Below are positions 52,912 to 64,000 of a stretch of 64,000 nt of DNA, one piece after another. The notes under the pieces were generated by a model. That model saw only the letters and a list, made by a program, of their open reading frames with translations. It did not search any database and was not told where the DNA came from. A program made the position numbers and the translations under genes. Every line of letters starts with the position of its first letter. Positions within the stretch are counted from its first letter, which is position 1. Origin of the DNA: Epiperipatus broadwayi. Its lineage: Eukaryota; Onychophora; Udeonychophora; Euonychophora; Peripatidae. Location of the stretch: NCBI GenBank assembly GCA_028023455.1, contig JAQFVV010012398.1, positions 11,707,160-11,771,159 on the forward strand, in the 5' to 3' direction.

Positions 52912-55900
52912 ATGGATATTAAAATAGGAGTTTTTAATGTTAGAGGGTTAAACTCCCCACAAAAAATTGACCTACTCGCTAAATGGTACGACATTGTTAA
53001 ACCGCAGATAATGGGCATTATCGAAACAAAAATCTACAGTGGCTCATTAATCAACCCTACAGACAAGCTAAATTCTAAGGGCTTTACAGCCTTCTCAAAC
53101 ACATCTGACACTCCATCAGCGGGTACAGGCATCATCATTGATAAAGCCTGCCCATTTAGTTCTTTCAAAATCCTACATATTGATGCACACTTGCTGATAA
53201 TTACATTCACTCATAAAGCCATTACCTTAAACATAGCAATTGTTTATATCCCCCCAGGTCCCACTATTATAAATAGAATTATACAAACACTTAACTCGGG
53301 TTCATAAATGCTATGTATCCGACGATTATTTTGGGAGATTTCAACATGACATATCAGACCTTCACCGGCAAATGGTTACATCAGCTGTCCTTTCCGATGA
53401 TGAGTGGAAGAGGCTTTCTGCTGGAGAAGGCTGTGTCATTTAACAATGGTAGACATTCATCACTTATAGATCTGGTTTTCTATTCGCCATCATTACATAA
53501 CATGATATGCATTCAATTAAAGAATTCCCCCCTCTCTGATCATGCAGCTGTTTTAGTGTCACTGGAAATTAATTTTGATAATAGAACAACAATTAATACA
53601 GGAAGAACCATCAGAGTTCTACTACCATCACGCACACCAGAATATCTTTTTTCAGAAGTATACATATATCTACACAAGTTGAAGAATATTACAATGGATC
53701 CAGTCCAAGCATGGTGTGCTTTTACTAACCTGCTTTCATTTAATATTGATCATCTTATCAGGACAACAACATCCCCAACAAAACTACTAAAGGTTATGGA
53801 TGATACCTATAAAAAAATTATTGGCACTTCTCAATCAAATCTCGATCGTCCCTGTCTGATGGCATTAAAGAAGACATATCAAGAGTTAACAAACCAGCTT
53901 AAAGAATATATCTCCATTAAAAAGAAAAGGTTATATTTAAATAAGCCACACATGTATACCAGAAACTTCATTAGATGGGCGCTAGGCCACCCCTCCCAGG
54001 TGCGAGTCCCAGCAGCTATTAAAGTTCAAACTGAAATTGTCTATGGAGATTTTATGTTGGAGCGGCTTTACATATTGTATAGAGAAAAATTCCAGAGGGT
54101 ATCCTCTTCAAGTCTAATGGCCTTTTCACAAGATAGATCAGAAAATGAATTTAAAATTTCTTTAAAAGATTTCATTAAAAAAATAGAAGCGATGCCAGAT
54201 TCATGTCATCCTGGCATCGATGGAATTCCCAAGTTTGTATACAAACATATTGATAAAATCGCTGCACAATATATGCTTAACCTAGTCTCCTACCTCACTA
54301 AAGGCATCTATAAAATACAGGGCTTAAATCAAATTATGCTTGTGCCATTTATGAAAAAGAAACAATTAATCTCAAACACCACTAACATACGTCCAATTTC
54401 AATGTGCTCCCTTGGCATAAAGATAATAGAATCAGTGATAAAAGATAAAATAGAGCCATTCATTTTGCCAAACCTATCAAAAATGCAATTTGCCAAAAAG
54501 GAATCCTCAACAGGACAGGCAGCCTTTCTATTCAAGTCAACGATAGAAACTGTTAGAGATAATAAAAAATACAGTCCAGTTGTTATTCAACTAGATATTG
54601 AAGCCACTTTTGACATGATTTCCATCAGTACTCTTCTTAAAACTCTGCAAAAATACTCAGTTCCGAACGCATATCTAAACTTGCTTGCTAACTTGCTTTT
54701 AAACCGTGAGATTTATGTTTCCCTAAATGGGAAAACTTCACCACCAATAGTGCCACATCAGTCCATTCCTCAGGGCTCACCTCTCAGTGCCTTACTGTTC
54801 ACTGCCTATATCAACCCTTTTATAAAAATAATAGAAAATGAATTTTCAGGAATCTACGTGCCCACCATCAATCACAACATCTCATTTATCGCATATATGG
54901 ATGATATAGCAATATTTCTATCATCTCAAAAACAAATTCCCAAACTTCTTAAGATACTTAATAATTTTACAAAAGAATACAAGCTAACATTCAATATGGA
55001 GAAATCGTGTGCATGGCAGATCTTCACCGGTAATAGCATTAATAAAGTTTTCAAAGGTAGACCAAGCGCATTTCTTGGGTTCAACTTTTATTTACGACAT
55101 TCACCTATGAGATCGCTCATACAGAAAAATTTGATAGAGAAAGTGGAAAAGACTGTCAATTCACTCTCCAAAGCCTACCCTCTCTATATATACAAAAATG
55201 GCCTTGCTTAACATGCTAGTGATTACAAAAATCTCTTATTTTACTCCAACAATCATTTATACCAAGGCATTTACAAATAAAATAGACTCCTTATGCAGAA
55301 AATTATTCTGGGGAAAAAAGATTATTTCAATATCAATAAAACGCCTAAGAAAACCCCTTTCACAAAATGGCCTTGGCCTTCATTCAATACATGTCTTCAG
55401 GATACAAAAAACATTGAACATAATATCTACATGTGCACAAAAATTCCCATATTTAGAAATTGCTGCCAAGATTACTCTTACAGATAGACCACCTCCTCTC
55501 CAAAGATATCTGAACACACTACTTACGCCATTATTAACAATTCACACTCTTAACTTTAAACCACCACAAGCCAAATATAAATATTGGGAAGTTTATCAAC
55601 TTCTACATCCAAATCAAGACGATGTACAAACTCAACTTCATATTAATAATAAACAATTATGTCGCAAATTCAAACTATGGTCACTTGAACCAAAATATTT
55701 TGACTTTCTCCTAAAGATAAATCTAGACTCGCTACCTACACAACACTTTTTGAAATATCAAAGAAACTATAAAGATATAGATGATATATGTAATCTTTGC
55801 CATAGGGACTCGGAGACACAAAACCACCTTTTTTTCTTATGCTCAAGTCTAGAAAACATTCGTAAAATTATTAGCACTTCACTCAAGGGTAAAAAATCAA

Positions 55901-56132
55901 TATGAAAACCCTTTTTGACTCTTTTAAAAGGGGTATCTTTGCTGAAATAAGAATCTGCACATTTCTACTCTATGCTTTATGGTGTACAAGGTGTAATTTC
56001 ATATACAATTATAATCCCAGAAGACATCCAAACACGTTCAGAAATAAGCTGCAAACCATACGTGAAAGAGACATGAAGATTACAGATCAATCTAAGTACA
56101 TTGACACCTGGAATATACAAGAACTTATATAA
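52912..56132 (+). pseudogene. Tx1-like ORF2 (APE endonuclease - RT - CCHC), broken
   Basis: The endonuclease starts at 52912 (FNVRGLNSPQK, then IIETKI). A frameshift at 53307-53313 follows, after which GDFN, SLIDLVFYSP and SDHAAV complete the catalytic set. RT: a PGIDGIP block, NIRPISM, LDIEATFDMI (usually EKAFD, so K is replaced), IPQGSPLS and the catalytic YMDD (AYMDDIAIF). Another frameshift near 55198-55211 precedes the thumb region, and a C-terminal finger CNLCHRDSETQNHLFFLC (C-x2-C-x8-H-x4-C) lies near 55790-55850. A last frameshift at about 55902 precedes the final 76 codons ending at TAA 56130. All catalytic motifs survive, so decay is recent to moderate. Confidence 0.86.
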
Positions 56133-56451
56133 AAGCACTAAAAAAAAAAAAAAGAAACTATATCTAACATGGATCCTTGTGCCAGTTCTAAAGCCAACTG
56201 ACACAAACTAGATGCATTCCTGCTTTAATTTAATTGTATATCTAATTGAATATTATCATATAATTGAGTGATCATCATTGATTTTGTTGAACTTTTTTTT
56301 CTTAGAGACTTCTAGTTTGATAACGCATACAGTTACTGATCAAATCATTGTACATATGCAGTTTTGTGAAACTAATTTATATGTAAGAACTATGTGTCAA
56401 ATGTAACTTGTATAACCTTTTAGAATACTAATAAAGTTTATCCTTTGAAAC

Positions 56452-56483
56452 ATAATAATAATAATAATAACAACAACAACAAC
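56452..56483. repeat. (AAT)n(AAC)n tail / microsatellite at the 3' end
   Basis: ATAATAATAATAATAATAAC passing into AACAACAAC. Same two units as at 51104-51162. Confidence 0.9.
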
Positions 56484-56489
56484 ATTTAA

Positions 56490-56787
56490 ATATAATTTGC
56501 AATAGCTCAAATATAGATGAAGTTTATGTGGTTGCTACTGAAAACCCAAGTGAGCTCTATGTAAATTAATGCAACCAATAAATGAAATTACACTAATACA
56601 TATAAGTCAGCATTGTAATGTGACATTAAATTGAATGCTTATATATGATCCAAGCCAAAGTACAAGTTGTCCACTCTTTACTTTTTCCTTTATTGACTGA
56701 GTTGCATTAGGTTACATATAGCTAACTGGGAGTTTTCAGTAACTTCTGCATAAATTTAATCTATATTTGAACTATTGCAAATTATAT
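56490..56787. mobile_element. Inverted-repeat element (MITE), 298 bp
   Basis: The left 56490-56573 and right 56700-56787 ends are inverted copies of each other over about 85 bp (ATATAATTTGCAATAG..., then ACTGAAAAC and AATGCAAC), roughly 75-80% identical. The non-coding centre ends with a CCAAGCCAAAGTACAAGTTG block that recurs at 56955. It lies directly behind the Tx1-like tail. Confidence 0.75.
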
Positions 56788-56938
56788 TTACATCTATTAA
56801 CTGAAGATTAATTTAATATTCAGAGATTGTTGAATATGTGGCTCAACCTTTTTCTGTGATTATTTTAGAATAGCTTATAGTTGTCCTGAAATTACATAAA
56901 ATAATTCACACTCTCTGCTGTAATATATCAATAAATTG

Positions 56939-57060
56939 AACGCTAATATAGAATCCAAGCTAAAATACAGGTGGTCCACTGGAGTTGCATTAGTTGACAT
57001 GTAGTTCATTGGGTGTTTTCAGTAATGTCAGTATAAATTTTCTATATAATACATTTAATA
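56939..57060. repeat. Second, partial copy of the 56.5-kb MITE
   Basis: GAACGCTAATATAGAATCCA matches 56632 onward. GTTGCATTAG...GTGTTTTCAGTAAT matches its right arm. Confidence 0.7.
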
Positions 57061-57110
57061 TCTAACATACAGGCTATATATATATATATCTGTACAAACA
57101 ATGTAATATA

Positions 57111-57361
57111 TAGGGTATTTTGAGCTCAGACTTTCACACAACCCTCAACTCTTCACACTATCTCATACCACTAATACACTTGACCATATATGGTGATTAT
57201 TTATCTTTTAGATATATATAACTCTTCACACTATGCTGATACACTTGATGACATATGGTGATTATTTATTTTTTAGACATATATGTGGACAAATGTATCA
57301 GTGGTATGAGATAGTGTGGAGAGTTGATGGTCGTGTGAAAGTCTGAATGCAAAATACCCTA
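57111..57361. mobile_element. Inverted-repeat element TAGGGTATTTTG..., 251 bp
   Basis: Arms 57111-57178 and 57294-57361 (68 bp) match as inverted repeats with about seven differences. TAGGGTATTTTG ends on both sides suggest TA as target site. The centre contains a tandem duplication of about 70 bp (57148-57220 / 57221-57288). One arm-like copy also occurs at 15487-15592. Confidence 0.78.
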
Positions 57362-58503
57362 TCTAATACATAGTAAGATGAAATACAGTCATCTTTGTCT
57401 TCAAACTCATGGCTAGAACTATTTTGTTGTAATGTTTTATATTCAGAAGTTGCATATATTTTTTTTTTAAAAATCTTCAAAGCATTTTCAAATTTTGAAA
57501 AATGTTTATTTAAAAACTATAAATTATTATGTTTGATTTTTTTTCTTTTCAAAATAGTTATTTTTTTTTTTTTTTTACCATTAGGTTTTGAAGCATACCT
57601 TTAGTAAATGATCATATTTGTATTAAGGATATGTTACTGTATGTGAAATGTTGTCTTATTATGTATAGAAACTTTATTTTTCCACTAGTAGAATTTAAAT
57701 TATAATATTGTGAAGGCCCTTTATTTAAATTTGTAATTAGTAAATTGTTTATTTAGTAATGAGTAAAAAGAAACTTTTCTTTATATATTATTCAAAGTTG
57801 AGCTATTGATAGAATTATTTCAAACGGTAAAGGGAGAAGATTGGAACAATCTATTTTTTTTAAATCTAAAATAATTATCCCAGATGAAAATAGAAAAGAT
57901 TCCTGAGTACTATTATTTGCATACTAATCTGCATCACTATTGAAACAATAGGATCTGTAGGCCAGATCTATGCCACATGTCTTTCTAGATTACTAGACAA
58001 GGATTAAACCTGATCCATGCATGTTATGATGTTTGTAAAACTTTCCATCTGCCATTTTATCTACATTTAAATTTTAGGCCAGTAAATAAGTTATTAATGT
58101 ATTAATTTTCTATTAAAATGTTTTATTATAAATATTAGAGGGGTCCAGATAGATAGATAGATATATTTACATGCAAATACATATATATAGAATTACAGAC
58201 GGAAACTTTTATAAAAATCAATATATAAATGTTTAATATGATATTTTTTTAAGTATTTTATTCTGGAGATTTGCTTCCACGATAAACCTTACTAACATTT
58301 CATAGCATCAAACAAAAGAAAATCCATTGACAAAATGGTAATGGATTTTCTAATTAAAGTAAAATTAAAAATAGAAAAGATAATTTGAAATATAAATTCT
58401 GCAAATCTACATTTAATTAAAAATAGATTTGAAACAATTAAATCATTGGGTTTGGGGTGTGGATCTCAAGTATACAATACAAATATAGTTTAGGTTAATA
58501 ATT
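57362..58503. other. Non-coding stretch
   Basis: AT-rich, with a short GATA repeat near 58150-58167. No gene seen. Confidence 0.5.
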
Positions 58504-58700
58504 GCGGTCATCAGAATTCCAACATAACTACTTAGCCTGGGGCGTATGAAAAAGGTAATTTCCCAAAAATAGTTGGAAAGGGTATAAATAGCCAAAGAGA
58601 ACAATAGAGGTCAGCCAGCCACAGTTTTTTGTCAGTGATTGCCTGGCAAACCCATGTCAATCAAATTTTTTAAAAATAATGATAAAAATGTTCCAAAGCA
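58504..58700 (+). repeat. Candidate LTR relic with TATA/Inr promoter
   Basis: From TGCGGTC to AAAGCA (197 bp). It contains TATAAATA (58583-58590), an initiator TCAGCC with A at 58613 (TATA at -30) and A-rich AATGATAAA-like signals before the end. It is followed without gap by a primer-site-like TGGTAGCAGAG. The left boundary is a guess from the TG...CA rule, and no second copy or coding region is seen. Confidence 0.45.
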
Positions 58701-58711
58701 TGGTAGCAGAG
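58701..58711 (+). promoter_or_regulatory. Possible primer-binding site (initiator tRNA-Met)
   Basis: TGGTAGCAGAG equals the complement of the last 11 bases of animal initiator tRNA-Met (recalled), then the match ends. Confidence 0.45.
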
Positions 58712-61017
58712 TAGACTGTGTTGACCTGACCATCTCCCGTGTCCTAAATATGATCATCAAAATACCATAAGCCGAAGAAACCTCATAAAAATGAACTGCT
58801 GAACTGTTGAATTCTCTTATTCAATTCATAGCTAGCTATGCCTGTGCGGAAATTCAGTTTTCATCGTGGGATTCAAATTTCCACACGGACTCATAATAAA
58901 TTAGGTAATATATTTCCAATTTGTTATTTCTAACTGCCTAATTTATTCTTCTAAAACTCCAGTGACCCAGTAATGTAAACCCTGCTAAATTTTTAATGTC
59001 TTCTAAAATGTAATCCCCATAACATAATTTAAATGTAACTTAATATTCTGTAAACTATACTTGCTATTACTTAAAATCTAATGTCTTTGCTCTTCTTCTA
59101 TCCATCTAAAAATTATGCCTCTTAATACTAAACTTCCTTCTAATGCAGTTTAGAAAATATTATTATTAATTATTTAAATGAAATGAAGATATGCCAATTT
59201 TGTTCCATCTCGACAAAAGCATTATCTAAATAAATATTTTGCTGCATATTTCCCGACCAATGTTTGTTGGTAAATAAAAATAAATAACTCTCTAGCACTG
59301 AAGATTTTGGGGCAACCTTTGTTTTGTCGAGATGAAACCATTTTATATTATTATGTTTTTTTTTATATTTATACATACATGGTTTAGTTGTGGGGAGATG
59401 CTAGATTCAAGTATGAGAGTTTATTTAATTTAATTATTTCATTTTTAAAGAGTGAAAGGGAGGGGGTTTGTAAAATTATATTCATGTTAAATAATAAAAG
59501 AGTAATAGAATGTCATTTGAAATGTTAGTGGGATTTTGTATTGAAGAGAGAGACGTGTCGCTCATTACAAATAATCGTAATAATAATTAATGCTTATTTT
59601 GTTCTTGTTGGTCTGATTTTGGTCAATCCGTATAACATTTGTATAATCTTTAGCTCCGCACAATTCTATATTTAAATGCTAAAATATATTTTCGAGTACT
59701 CATATTTTGCCTTGCCGGCGTTTGGCTTGATTACTTGACTTTTGTTCTTTGTGATCGCTAGATCAAAATTAGACCACATGATAATTTCACTGGCCATGAT
59801 TTATCAGGATATGAAAACCAAAATGGGAACAACTGGGGCAAGCTAAGTTCAGTGAGCCTTGGCGATTCTCATTCTTTCACCTGTAATATTTCTGGTTTGC
59901 CAATGGTGCAGACCATTCTCTCTTTATTTCTTGGTGTCACAGAAATGGTGCAGGTGAATTGAGTCTGTGCTGGTAATATAACATCGAATGCTGGGTTTTG
60001 TTCACTTTCCTTTATCTGAGCACATCATGGCGGATTGACCACAATCTGATTAATTGATGTATTTTAAATCTTGAAATATTTATTTGCGAATATTGTGATC
60101 CATTTATATTTTAAATGTATCATTCTCTTCGACGCCAATTTCTATAGTTTGAATTAATCATTTCTCTCTTAAAATAAATTCAATCATAATAAAATTATGT
60201 TTAAAATAGCTCTTTAAAATATCCATTTCTATATTTCAGACTTGGGCGAGCGTCTTCCAGAAATCGCTAATCATGATATTTGTTAGATTGGCATATAAAC
60301 TATACTGCTCTCTTACCAGAGGCATAATAAATGACAGAATAGAAATTTGTGTTAAATAATTTATGAAAAAAATCAGAGACATTAGATAAATTACCAAAAT
60401 GTTTATTAAAAATATATCTGTGAATTTAAGCTACCTGTGGTTTGTCTCTATTCCTTCATTCTAAAATTAGTATTTTCTAATTAATTAGTGTGCTGGTATC
60501 TGATGACTCAAGGTCACACACATACCATTTTATATTTAAATAAATAGATAGTCTAATTAAAGTTAATAATTAGAATTAGACATACAGATTAGTTGAGGCT
60601 AGTGTGGAAAAGAGTAAGGCAGAATCCATAAGTATTATTTATCTTTGATCTCTCATACAGTTGGATTCGAGGTACTTTTACCCAGGCTGTGAATTGTGTT
60701 GAATTAACATACAATTTCGACTGGTTCACTATACATACATATTTTTAACTTAGTTAGTTTTTAGCACTAAGATTCTGGCAATAACTTGTCGAAAGCCAGC
60801 TCAGTGCTTCCGAGTCTTATTGTAATATATTTACTTTTCCGTATTAACTTGAGCAGTACAAGTTTTGTATGATTAAAATTATTATCTGTAATATTTAAAA
60901 ATATTTGATTTTTTTTTTTTAAGATTTTGAAACAAAATCCTATAATTTGATTTTAAAAATTAACTTAATAAAACTTTATTATTATTTTATTTTCATTTAT
61001 TTATATTTTCATTTCAA
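58712..61017. other. Non-coding stretch with a short inverted repeat
   Basis: No gene seen. TTCCATCTCGACAAAA at about 59205-59222 is inverted at about 59322-59339 and may mark a small MITE of about 150 bp. The part 59560-60050 is slightly GC-richer without a recognisable frame. Confidence 0.45.
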
Positions 61018-61019
61018 TA

Positions 61020-61820
61020 CACCTGGCTCTCATTTTATGCGGTAGATAGGTTCCACAGAAAACCCGCATTAAAAAAAATCACACAAAAATAGACTTAACT
61101 TATCTTGAAAAATGGGGGATAAGTGCTGTAATTTTCAGAATTCACATAAAAGCAAAGCAACAAGGAAAAATTACTTTAAAATTCACATTAAAAAAATAAG
61201 CAAATAAAGTATGACTAATAAAAAGTTTCAAATATTTAAAAAAAATTAATACAAGACAAACTTTTTTTTATTAACTACAGTATTTAATTTTACATTTTTC
61301 GTACATTTTTTAATCATTACCGCTAGCGTTCGTTTGTAAACTGGTAAGAAATCAGATTCGATGTGATATGATGTATTGTGGCTTTTCCTTAACGAAGTTA
61401 ATGATTATTTTCAGTTTATAAAATCTTAGTTTTTTTTATTTTAAAAATCTAAAAGATTATTTATTTTTGTTATATATAACAAAATATATTTTAAAAGGTT
61501 AAATTTTTTGAATATTTATTGTGATATTTTTATATGTAAGTATAAATCTATTATTATTATTTACTCATTAGTATAAATAGGTTATTTACTTAGAAGCTAA
61601 GATTCTAAATACAGCTTCAGGCCATATTCACATTAGCTGCTAATATAACATTATATTTTTGAAGAAAAAAAAAGTATTTCAAGTGAAAATAAGTTATTAA
61701 TAATTTAAATTTATTGATATCTAATAAATATAGTGAAATATGAAAGATATTAAGAAGAAACGTGAATCACATAACTTCAAAATCGCATTAAAATAATCCG
61801 CATAAAACGAGATCCAGGTG
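61020..61820. mobile_element. pogo/Tigger-like MITE, 801 bp
   Basis: The 23-bp terminal inverted repeats CACCTGG(C/A)TCTC(A/G)TTTTATGCGG differ at two positions and are flanked on both sides by TA (61018-61019 and 61821-61822). CGCATTAAA motifs recur just inside both ends. The interior is AT-rich and non-coding. TA target and TIR style fit the Tc1/mariner/pogo group, probably a deletion derivative. Confidence 0.82.
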
Positions 61821-61822
61821 TA

Positions 61823-62559
61823 TTATATTCAGTCTGCAGTTTAATAATTACTGAATTGGTAATAAATTTGAAGTTTGTAAAAGTTTTTAATTTAGAAAAA
61901 TAAGCAGATATTAATAAATTAAAGAAAGAAACAAGAGTTTTCATATTTATTGGATAACAAATAAGTAGAAATAATAGTGAAATAATTTGGTAATCTAATT
62001 TGAAACTGTTTTTGAAACAAAATTAAGGAAAATATAAAAAGAGCTGCAGAATGAGCAATAGGATATGACCTACCTTTGAATCTTGGTTTGTTTTTTTTAA
62101 AAGCTAACCCAGTCTTTCCATTGCCAATTCAGCTAAGCATATAATATCAACTGGTATTTAACTATTTTTAGCTAGAAAGTAAAATAAGGATAATACATTG
62201 AGATCCTGATTACTTTATACATGAAAAGCTTTGTGGGGATTACCTTCTTTTTTATTGTGTTTTTAAGGAACTGTTGAAGAAATCTTTAGCCTGCAGTTGG
62301 TTATTTAAAGGCTTTTAGAAGGTATGATTAGAATAAGAATATAATGAGATAAAAGAATTGCTTGTATTTGTACATTTGATGTAATTTGTGGAGTGAAACA
62401 CTTTAGATGGAAAAGCAGAAGCACAAATATATAATCGAAATTGAAAAAAACATGTATAGATAAGATAGATTTAATAAAAGACAATAAGAGAATGTATATG
62501 ATTTGTATGTTGAAAGAGTTGTGCAGTAATGAATAATAAGTTGCAAAAATTAAGATGAT
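61823..62559. other. Non-coding stretch
   Basis: AT-rich, no gene recognised. Confidence 0.5.
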
Positions 62560-63656
62560 GTCAGACAAAGTAAAGTCAGCTGATGATATTTCATTTGAAT
62601 TACTGGGGAAGAAGGGGTGTTGAAAGAATTAGTTGATATTTTAAAGTAATGTATAATTCTAGTAAGTGATAGGTAGACTTTTTATAACAATTATGACTCC
62701 TTTCGAAAAATTGTTTAATTCAATAATGTGGTTTTAGAACAATAATTATAATCTTGCATGCATGTTAAGTATTACTGAGAATACTGAAGAGATGTATTTA
62801 CAATAGATTAGACATGATTATGCTAGAAAAGCAGTTTGAATTTAAAAAGGATAAAATGCAGTAGAGGACAATGAGGTTTATTGTTGAAAGATATATAGAA
62901 ACTAATCATTTTATTGATTTGGAGATGCTTGTTCAAATAGTATTTTACTAAATGTTTTAAAAAATAATGAATTCTCTTGCAATGTGACTATTAGAAAACT
63001 GTGTACAAGAATTTAAAAAAAATATTTGTAAAATTAAATAGTTGTATTGACATTTTTGCTTTCATGTAATCCCATATCTGATCTTATTATTATTAGTTAC
63101 AGTAGCATTTCAATGGTAATTTGGTGTGATCAGATGAAAGTGGATGTTCTCTTTACAAATGGTGCACATTTCACAACTGTTCAAGGAAGTTACATAGACT
63201 CTGAAATCACTATTTATCTTTATAGAAAATAGTTAGAATATTGGGGGGGGGGGGGGTATTGTACATTTCCTGTATTGTTTAATATTAATTCAATGAACTT
63301 CTTGAGGATTGTGGTTTGATAAAAAGAGAATCATTGTTGGGTGTAAGAAGGTTCATAGTGTAGTTAATGACATGTTAGTTATTTAGAATAAATGTAACAA
63401 GATGTTAATTAAAATTGATGAAATTCACAGAAAGCTCTAGATGAAAAAAATATATATGTATGGCTAAAGCAATAACTATAAGTGAAGGTGATGAAAGATT
63501 AAGAGAGAGAGTAGGACAATTTTTAGGAACAAATTAGTGCTTGTAATATATAGGAACATGTCTATCTGATAATGAAAATAATGACAAAGATATTTGAATG
63601 AAAATTACAATGGTTGAAAGACTTAATAAAATTTAGAGTATTTATTGAAATTTAAA
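62560..63656 (+). pseudogene. Decayed RTE-like reverse transcriptase
   Basis: Plus-strand frames with many stops match successive RTE RT blocks: ADDISFELLGKKG (usually VDGI..ELLK.GG), RILKRCIYNRLD then EKQFEFKKDK (usually E.QFGFR.G), PVLFNINSMNFL (usually SPLLFN.Y.E), DMLVI followed by MLIKIDEIHRKL (the stretch after the YADD box, itself not readable). QFLGTN near 63520 may be the KYLG block. The 5' and 3' ends are not defined. Confidence 0.6.
63243..63256 (+). repeat. Oligo-G run (14 G)
   Basis: Fourteen consecutive G inside the decayed RTE relic. Similar runs lie at 29458-29465, 39948-39958 and 40403-40415. Confidence 0.95.
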
Positions 63657-64000
63657 AAGTTTATTAAATATTTATTGGAGCATGGCTTTATGTAAAATGG
63701 AGTCTTGTCTTTTTAATCAAATAAACTGGAAATTGTTTCTATCTAAGAATAAAATATTGTATTCTTCAATATCTGTTTTTTATGCTTTTATCACTATCTA
63801 TATTTACATATAGGGAGTCTTCTGTTTATATTATTTTATTCTGCAACTTTTTGTACAAACTGAATTTTAAGTAAGTTGTACTTTTCCCTTCAGTCACAAC
63901 AGAATTTTAACTAATAAAAATAAGCACTGGAATGTATCACATGAGTTGTTCACGCAGCATAAAGAACACAAGAAATGAGGGTTGTAATGAAGTGTTCATC

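Larger units (their letters stand above)
51163..56483 (+). mobile_element. Tx1/L1-type non-LTR retrotransposon, near full length, inactivated
   Basis: Two ORFs in order: ORF1 with a CCHC knuckle (51314-52727) and ORF2 with APE endonuclease, RT and a C-terminal CCHC finger (52912-56132), then a 3' UTR with an AATAAA-like signal near 56430 and an AAT/AAC-repeat tail (56452-56483). Endonuclease FNVRGLNSPQK, the PGIDGIP block and NIRPISM recall the L1/Tx1 group rather than CR1/RTE. ORF2 is cut by three frameshifts and ORF1 by one frameshift and one stop. Microsatellite on both sides suggests insertion into such repeats. Confidence 0.85.

Overview
This is eukaryotic DNA from an AT-rich invertebrate animal genome (roughly 27-30% G+C by eye, rich in A/T homopolymers and TA, AAT/ATT and AAC simple repeats). 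No complete host gene is recognisable. Almost all coding signal comes from transposable elements typical of metazoans: CR1-, RTE- and Tx1/L1-type non-LTR retrotransposons, Ty3/gypsy LTR retrotransposons, a Penelope-like element, a hAT transposon and several short inverted-repeat elements. The phylum cannot be fixed from the sequence; mollusc, chelicerate, insect and cnidarian origins all remain possible.

Layout. 1-7.0 kb: a decayed CR1-like element on the minus strand (ORF1 with PHD-like finger and SGNH esterase; ORF2 endonuclease-RT), split by a complete but inactivated hAT transposon (2635-5273, 8-bp target duplication). 7.2-8.4 kb: two snap-back repeats and an RTE remnant whose two pieces point in opposite directions, as after twin priming. 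9-11 kb: a GC-richer, gene-less block with a well-formed TATA/Inr core promoter on the minus strand. 11.8-13.1 kb: a very old plus-strand relative of the first CR1-like element. 13.1-19.4 kb: non-coding apart from a fully paired hairpin and short repeats.

19.47-23.87 kb: an apparently complete, young Mag-clade-like Ty3/gypsy element on the minus strand (identical 193-bp LTRs, 5-bp target duplication, tRNA-Ser primer site, polypurine tract, one uninterrupted 1298-codon gag-pol frame). Its composition is close to 50% G+C, far above its surroundings. 24.9-36.5 kb: a second, older gypsy-like element with a very long coiled-coil Gag, a predicted -1 frameshift (GTTAAAC directly before the gag stop), and a pol with a mutated integrase and lost C-terminus; only 128 bp of its LTRs match. 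36.5-39.2 kb: a SINE-like repeat pair, a candidate host exon and an unexplained GC-richer block.

39.2-48.4 kb: gene-poor AT-rich DNA with a microRNA-like hairpin. 48.46-50.67 kb: a degraded Penelope-like element (RT plus GIY-YIG) bracketed by about 285-bp inverted repeats. 51.1-56.5 kb: a frameshifted Tx1/L1-like element lying between AAT/AAC microsatellites. 56.5-57.4 kb: two families of inverted-repeat elements. 58.5 kb: a probable LTR relic with an initiator-tRNA-Met-like primer site. 61.0-61.8 kb: an 801-bp TA-flanked pogo/Tigger-like MITE. 62.6-63.65 kb: a decayed RTE reverse transcriptase. The window reads as an intergenic or large-intronic landscape built by successive waves of insertions; only the Mag-like element looks able to move on its own.
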